Below, piece by piece: positions 7,401-12,455 of a stretch of 12,455 bases of DNA (position 1 is the stretch's first letter; each line of letters starts with the position of its first letter). Made by a program: the position numbers and the translations under genes. Source of the stretch: Ochromonadaceae sp. CCMP2298. Its lineage: Eukaryota; Sar; Synurophyceae; Ochromonadales; Ochromonadaceae. Under the pieces are notes generated by a model. It was not told the origin of the DNA. It was given only the letters and a program-made list of their open reading frames with translations, and ran no database searches. The stretch spans positions 1,411-13,865 of the forward strand of contig MU633863.1 in assembly GCA_026770595.1 (NCBI GenBank). Direction: 5' to 3'.

Positions 7401-10400
7401 ATGATGTAATAAAAAATAATAGTGATAGAGGTAGTATTGTACAATAGTACGTACCACGGGAGGAGGAGCCGTCAGTGCCCATAAATGACTGCAGCCACTG
7501 GGGCCTGCGGGAGGGGGTTTAGTGAGTGGCCCATGTAGAGAGGGGGTTTAATAGGAAGGAGATAGAGGGAGGGATAGGGGTGTGGGGAGGTGAGGGATGG
7601 GGGGGGCTAGGTATAGAGAATCCAGGAGAGAAGTATAGAGAATTCAAGAGAGAAGAGGGGAACTAGACTAACAGATGCGGCTTGTTACCTCCTGGAGTGC
7701 GTGTTGATCTGATAGGATGGGGGAATTGCAGGGCGAGGAGGGGTTGAGAAGAGGGGATAGTGGGGTGAGGGGGGGGGGAGAGGTAAGGGTTTTGATAAAC
7801 AGGTTTAGCTTGTACGCAGGGAGGTAGGCGTATACACAATACAACCATATAGGTTATACATCCATATATAGATACCTAGGACATATGGGTAGGAACAGGC
7901 GCGGGTTTGGGTAAGGGGCAGGGAGAAGTACATAGTAAGTATAACTACACATATATATACATATATATATACATATATACATATATAAACATATACATAT
8001 ATATGTATCCTACCTGTGACATAATTGTGATCTGGCTCAGGCTACTGCTGCCCGGTATAGGTTTTGCCACGTGCATCAGCATCTGAGGGGGGGGGGGGGT
8101 TAGGAGGTAGGGGGGTAAACAAGGGCAGGGGTGGTAGAAATTGCAGATAGAGAGCACAAAAGCAGAAAGAAAAAAGTACGAACAAAAGACCAGCATAATC
8201 GTATACTCTCTCTCGCCCCCTCTTCCTCTCTCGTTCCCTCACCATCACATCGGCGGTTACATAATCCGCCATGCCTAGCACATCGCTGTGGCGTACGGAT
8301 ATCTCATACACGTAGCAGCAGCCCTCTTCATCCACGAATGAGTCCTGCAGCGCGCACACCTTTTGTATTCGATTCGGATATAGGGGCAGGGTATAAAGGG
8401 TTAGAGGGTATATAGAAGGGAGGTTACAGGTTGTAACGAGCAGCCTTAATCATCCAAAGCACCCACCTCCCGAGGCCGCACGAAGTTTCCTGTTTGTATA
8501 GAGGGGTTTTGATATAGGCATAATAGGGAGAGGGGGTTTAATACAAATATCAGACAAATATATAAACATACACATGTTTAATAATGCAGCAGGGGGTTTT
8601 AATCGTTTAAGAATTTTTTTCCACCCCGCCCCTCTTACCCCCCTGCTTCCGAGCCGTCCGGTAAATGATCCTTGTGCCTGCCCCGGCATCCAGTTGCGTG
8701 TTACGGGAAATACCCCCGAACGCCTTACTGCTGCCCGCTGCCCCCACTACAGCCGTACCGTCCTCGGTAAGGATATAGCTCTTGCCTGCGGGGGGAGGGG
8801 TTACAGGGGGGGAGTGGGGGAGAAGTGGTAGGAATAGAGAGGAGAGGGGTGGAGATAAGTGGGGGCGTAAAATAAAGTTATGAAAACTAAAATAAACCAT
8901 CAACACCACCAACACCCACCATCTGCCACGCTGCTGTTCTTCCTGCCCATGGCGCTGCCGCACTCCTCAATATGTGCCTCAATGGCGTCCATAGACCGGC
9001 TGATGAGCAAACCACACTTCTTGCACCGGGCGGTCTTGGGGGGGGCGGACCCGCCCACACCCGCCCCACCCCCCCCACGCGCCGCCTGCACCTCTGCCAC
9101 CCCCGATGCTGGGTTCGTAGGGGAGGCGGCGGAGACAGGGGAAAAGCCCCCCATCGCCATATCATCGATTCCCAGGTTCCCGATGCCGTCGTCGAAATCG
9201 TCGACGGCGTCTTGGGTTATGTCCCGCACCCCCTCTCCATCATCATCCTCCCCCTCTCCCTCTTCCCCCCTCTCTCCCTGTCCCTGCCCGCCCACTCTCG
9301 AGGCAAAGGGGTTTAAGGTAGGGGTGGCCTTCCGACCCCAAAGCATGGGGAAGGGATTCAGTGATAATCTTTTCGTCTCACTCCCCCCCACTTTCTCCTC
9401 CATCCCCAGCCCATCAAGCAGCCCAGGCACTAGAGGCTTGATCTCCGAAGTCATGATGAGACAGTCCTCCTCGTTGTAGAGGCTGCCCGCTAACCCGTCC
9501 CCCTCTCCCCCCTCCCCCCCAACAACCCCCCTACCAGGGGGTGCGGGCGCAAGAGCTGCCAGCACCTCCGAGGAGGTGGTGAGCTGCTGCTGCTGCTGGG
9601 AGTGATCCACCATGCCTAGTGTAGTTTAATTTTTATATGTATTCAAATATGAAATATATAACAAACAGCTAAATATATATATAACATATAGTATATACAT
9701 CATATATACAGTATTATATGTACCCAGCATACATATATAAATATCTATACCGGGTCTCACCTAGATCCTCTGGCCTCCACCACTTCCCCCTGATAGATTC
9801 CTTCACCCCTCTGGCATCCACGACCACCTGTATCCCAATAGCGAGCAACCGAATAGCGAGCAACCGAATCGCAAATATCCAGGTGTGAGTGTGTGTGCGG
9901 GGAAGCGGTTGCGAGGAGATAGCAAACATGTAGAAAAAAAAGGGGTCAATAAAAACAAAGTGATAGGGGCGAAAATACAAAAACATTAATACTTATATAT
10001 ACACATGCCCATACACATATGTAAATTTACATACATATTAAAAAAGCACATACAATACCTGAGGGGGCTGTCTGATCCTGCTGCTCTCTCTGTAGCAGTG
10101 CACGCAGACCGACACTGTCTGCCTGCTGACCGTCTCGAAGACGCGCTTGCAGACGCAGGAGGCGCAAGAAACCATCGCACAGCTGGGGGTTTTTTGTAGG
10201 TTTATAAACACAAAGAAGGGTTTTTTATAAAAAGGCATGAAAAAATATTTTAGCAAAGGGGTTCAAATAGAGAGAACGATATGGGTGGGAAAAATAAGCT
10301 GTCCTTTACTCTACTCCCCCCTATCCTCCCCTCCCCACCACTCACCACGGACAGCAGCGGATGTCGGCGTTGCTGTTGAAGAACGCATTGCACAGCATGC

Positions 10401-12349
10401 ACTCTCTGGGATTGGACGCCATCATCATCTTGCGCAGGTGGGACAGGGCGTGCTGCCTCTCGGGATCATTTAAAAAGGCAATAGCCATGCCTGGTGGGTA
10501 GGTGTGGTATAGAGGGGGGGGGGGGGTAATGGGGAGGTGTGGGAGGGGGGGGGGGTGATAGGGTGTGGTGTAGATGGTTTTGTAGTTATAAACATATGTA
10601 TAGGAGAGGGTTAATAGAGGAAGTGGATTAAACGTATTAGTGCAGCAATAAAAACGGGGTAGGTTTAAATTTCCACATTCTCCCCCCTGTCCCTTACCCT
10701 GCGGCACTGCTGCGACATCCACCGTCTGTAGAAAAGTGTTGACGTCGTCGGTTTTTCGCTGCAGAGAGGAGAGGAGGCGGCTGGCCCCCTTTCCCCCTTG
10801 CTCCCCCTGTTCCTGCTCCCCCTGTTCCTGCTCCCCCCCCTGCTCCACCGCCGGTGGTGGCTGAGATTGAGGAAGACATACAGGCAGAGGGGACATAGGG
10901 GGGGTGAGTGGGGCTGTGTCAGGGTCTGCGCTTCGGAGGGCCTGGGCTGTCACGTTTTCGTCCGCGTCCTCCTGCAGCAGGGCAGAGAGCGGCTCCCCCA
11001 GGTCGATGGCCTCCACTGGGGTGTGGTGGGTGGTTTGGTTAACAGGAGTGGTAGGGGGAGGTAGAGAAGGGGGTTAGGGGGAGTTAGGGGGGGTTAAATG
11101 CGTTTAGGGTGTAGAAATAGGTAAGGGTGGAGAAGGGGGGTTTAGTAGTAAGCGGGGGACATGAAATATGTACAGAGGGAGGACATACGTGCTGATATGC
11201 ATATATAAATACATTAACATATAAACACATAAATACACATATACATATACATACGTACACATACCTGTAACTCCATCCTCAAACATCCCTTCCCACTGCC
11301 GCCTCTTGGAGAAATTCATAATCCCCTGTATAAAACCCACAGGAGTCTCGCCCGCCATGCCGGTCATTTTAACATTCGCCCAGTCGCCGCGGGGTCTTTT
11401 GCGCTGGTACACTGACACCTTTGTGTTGTTGACCTGGTGGGTTTAACATATAGTACAGGGAGGTTTAATGTGTGATTTATACGGTGTATACGTATTTACT
11501 CCCTCTCTCGCCCCCCTCTCGCCCCATCTCTCTCCCCTTACCTCTGTCGACTGTGACAGCATCCAGCCCCCCCCCTCCTCCGCCTGCTCCCTGACCCGCT
11601 GTCTTAGTTGTCGGAAAGCATGCAATCTCGCCTCCACAGACGCACCGGCCACAGCTCGCTCGATTTCTTCCGCCAGTCCCACGTCTGGAATTGGTAATGG
11701 CGGCGAAAGGAGGGGATTAAGCACTTGAATTTGGGGAGGTGTGTATGTGTCTCAGTGGGCATATCTGCCACTACCTCTCTACCCCCCCACACACACTTCC
11801 ACCCCCTCCTTACCTAATATGTAGCTGTTGTGAGCAGTGTGCGGGGCAAACGACCACTTGCACCCCCCCTGACCAGTGGTATTTCCAGTGTTATTGCCAG
11901 CATTGCAGTTGCCAAGACACGCCGCCGCACTCTCGTCCTCCTTGAAGCGGTAGTAGTGGTAGGAATCGGAGAAGTTCTTGATGGTGTCCGTGACCTGGGT
12001 TTTACGTAAGTTGCGAGGTTTATGGGGAGGGTTTTATGTTGGGGGGTAAATAGGTAAACATACGATAGAGGGGGTTTGATCAGTATATACAATAGATGGT
12101 GGGGTTTGATACTCAAACAGGAGGGGTGCAGGTATGTATGGATGTGGTGGACATATAGGTGTTATGCTTGTGTGGTTGTATGTATATGGGGTGGTGTATG
12201 GGTTTTGTACTATGCTTGGGTTTTGAATCTCCTATCACCTTGCAGATGAGGTTTTTGGCCGCCATCCCCCTCAGCAGCACCACTGCACTGTCCCTGGTGT
12301 CAGCCAGCCCCTGCGTGCACAGGAAGTCCACGGCCTCTGATCCGATGAA
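3898..12349 (-). CDS. DEP-START/FYVE-like S6K-type AGC protein kinase (5' end beyond window)
   Basis: Predicted Ser/Thr kinase with lipid/membrane-sensing N-terminal modules. Exons in transcript order: 12239-12349 (partial), 11814-11994, 11542-11684, 11265-11433, 10698-11015, 10346-10490, 10059-10182, 9761-9827, 8920-9615, 8639-8785, 8467-8489, 8243-8359, 8014-8082, 7689-7708, 7455-7504, 7091-7284, 6927-7001, 6634-6735, 6420-6467, 6215-6259, 6027-6083, 5620-5717, 5350-5454, 5147-5224, 4748-4895, 4386-4489, 3898-4171. All 26 introns (89-309 bp) are GT-AG. Exons sum to 3708 nt, in frame throughout, with TGA at 3898-3900. Residues (numbered from 12349): DEP end 1-54, START first half about 98-211, FYVE-like finger 338-386, C2HC finger 617-638, START second half about 685-790, kinase about 839-1109, AGC tail 1110-1235. 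The in-frame joining of known domains across every junction strongly supports the model. The least certain junctions are the donors at 5619 and 8638 and the 5' edge. Confidence 0.88.
4600..4712. repeat. 34-bp tandem repeat in intron 25
   Basis: Three full copies plus a partial copy of a G-rich 34-bp unit beginning gtaggaggagggggtagg lie between 4600 and 4712, inside the 4490-4747 intron. The full copies appear identical, suggesting recent duplication. No function is implied. Confidence 0.9.
5101..5130. repeat. Three-copy aaaccccact repeat in intron 24
   Basis: Three adjacent copies of a 10-bp unit lie within the 4896-5146 intron, about 15 bp from its 5' splice site on the minus strand. Confidence 0.85.
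5473..5516. repeat. Four-copy 11-bp repeat in intron 22
   Basis: Four perfect copies of ttcatttggtg lie in the 5455-5619 intron, near its 3' end on the minus strand. An additional shorter copy precedes them (5463-5472). Confidence 0.9.
6501..6628. repeat. Cluster of three successive tandem repeats in intron 18
   Basis: Inside the 6468-6633 intron three different repeats follow each other: tgaggttatt three times (6501-6530), a gaggttagtaata-type unit three times (about 6532-6569), and aagctcaataat about five times (6570-6628). The last array ends five bases from the 5' splice site, so most of this intron is tandem repeat. Confidence 0.9.
6761..6830. repeat. TTATTGT-type degenerate repeat in intron 17
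   Basis: Repeated ttattgt / gttttattgtg units fill the centre of the 6736-6926 intron. They give a T/G-rich plus strand and an A/C-rich transcript. Confidence 0.85.
7455..8785 (-). other. START-like domain, C-terminal half (exons 10-15, two micro-exons)
   Basis: Residues about 685-790 resume the START order: TRIIYR (strand), GGNFVRPRE (the conserved PRDfv-like turn), [12 protein letters not shown] (strand, the y.i..Sv motif), [27 protein letters not shown] (strand before the last helix), and RPQWLQSFM (C-terminal helix). StAR-type proteins show the same succession. Two exons are only 23 nt (8467-8489) and 20 nt (7689-7708); both are needed to keep frame and conserved residues. This supports them as genuine micro-exons rather than annotation artefacts. 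Confidence 0.7.
7937..8008. repeat. AT-rich (TATACA)n-type microsatellite in intron 13
   Basis: Imperfect atatac/atatat units occupy the 5' end of the 7709-8013 intron on the minus strand, immediately after the exon 13 donor. Similar but shorter AT-rich tracts occur at about 9640-9740 (intron 8) and 11200-11265 (intron 4). Confidence 0.85.
8920..9615 (-). other. Long disordered spacer ending in a CxxC...HxxxC finger (exon 9)
   Basis: This is the largest exon (696 nt). It starts with a Gln run (425-429), continues as Gly/Ala/Pro/Glu/Asp-rich, probably unstructured sequence with an acidic stretch near 530-570, and ends with [14 protein letters not shown] then EAHIEEC. Cys617, Cys620, His634 and Cys638 form a C2HC zinc-binding pattern. 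Short fingers of this type often accompany FYVE or START modules and may bind protein or lipid. Its specific role here is unknown. Confidence 0.7.
10059..10490 (-). other. FYVE-like zinc finger split across exons 6-7
   Basis: Eight cysteines at residues 338, 341, 354, 357, 362, 365, 382 and 385 have spacing CxxC-x12-CxxC-x4-CxxC-x16-CxxC, followed by Tyr386 (VCVHCY). The central C-x2-C-x4-C-x2-C spacing and the terminal CxxCY are those of FYVE fingers, which bind phosphatidylinositol 3-phosphate on endosomes. The hallmark R(K/R)HHCR patch is degenerate here: IRCCPCC, with no histidines. Zinc binding is therefore likely but PI3P binding doubtful. Cys356 is created across the splice junction. 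Alternatives are a FYVE-related or RING/PHD-like cross-brace. Confidence 0.7.
10900..11684 (-). other. START-like domain, N-terminal half (exons 3-5)
   Basis: Residues 98-145 form a charged helix ending in GGGWML. Residues 146-201 read [41 protein letters not shown], and exon 5 opens with VEAIDL. These match the START order: strand with v.vy.r, strand with .k..g, helix ending in a WD-like motif (here WEGM), then a v..id strand. START folds bind a single lipid or sterol in a deep pocket. The fold is not completed here; the rest is encoded about 2 kb further along the gene. Confidence 0.65.
11814..12349 (-). other. DEP domain (C-terminal part), exons 1-2
   Basis: Residues 1-37 begin [10 protein letters not shown], matching the F.GsEavdwL signature of DEP domains, and continue through the helix region to LICK. 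After the 11995-12238 intron the domain ends with [10 protein letters not shown] (45-54), matching the usual F.Ds..fYrF end. DEP domains recruit signalling proteins to membranes or to partner receptors and G-protein regulators. The N-terminal strand/helix of the domain lies beyond the window. Exon 2 then runs into an Asn/Gly-rich linker (residues 60-85). Confidence 0.8.
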
Positions 12350-12350
12350 G

Positions 12351-12372
12351 TGTGTGTGTGTGTGTGTGTGTG

Positions 12373-12455
<83 letters not shown>
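12351..12455. repeat. (TG)n microsatellite at the right edge
   Basis: About 105 bp of TG dinucleotide repeat with two TT interruptions (near 12373 and 12414) runs to the window end. It directly adjoins the DEP coding sequence ending at 12349. The minus strand of this stretch contains no AG dinucleotide, so no ordinary 3' splice site lies within it. Confidence 0.95.

Noticed and set aside
8880-9479. 199-codon plus-strand ORF opposite kinase-gene exon 9
   Set aside because: It is a shadow of the 696-nt exon 9, whose minus-strand reading is tied in frame to its neighbours and contains a zinc finger.

Overview
The window comes from an intron-rich nuclear genome of a microbial eukaryote. It shows GT-AG introns, eukaryotic signalling domains (DEP, START, FYVE-like, AGC kinase, IQ motifs), very low-complexity C/G-skewed introns and many microsatellites. 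Nothing looks bacterial or viral. The lineage cannot be fixed from the sequence. Combining START and FYVE-type fingers with kinases is best known from stramenopiles such as oomycetes, but that is only a hint.

Two genes are supported, both on the minus strand. The upstream one (3898 to at least 12349) was rebuilt by hand as 27 exons separated by 26 GT-AG introns. The exons total 3708 nt and read in one frame as 1235 residues plus stop, with the N-terminus missing. Domain order is: end of a DEP domain; first half of a START-like lipid-binding fold; a roughly 470-residue insertion holding a FYVE-like finger and a CxxC...HxxxC finger; second half of START; a complete AGC protein kinase closest by eye to the p70 S6K group; and an AGC C-tail with turn and hydrophobic motifs. 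This is the most interesting object in the window: an S6K-like kinase built onto membrane- and lipid-sensing modules, apparently with zinc fingers inserted inside the START fold.

The downstream gene (1 to 2466, running off the left edge) is one uninterrupted 822-codon frame of Gly/Arg/Pro/His-rich low-complexity protein. It ends at the edge with a charged helical stretch and two IQ-type calmodulin-binding motifs. A 71-codon ORF overlaps its ATG by ATGA.

Between the genes (2467-3897) the sequence is AT-richer. It holds CTCTG-type repeats, a foldback (inverted-repeat) element of about 395 bp, small palindromes, an 18-bp triple repeat, and presumably the kinase 3' UTR and the promoter of the IQ gene. 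The right edge of the window is a (TG)n microsatellite that directly abuts the DEP coding sequence.

As an inference, DEP, FYVE and START modules would place or gate the kinase at membranes or in response to lipids, and phosphorylation of the activation loop and tail would switch it on. No direct link between the two genes is visible apart from their tandem orientation.
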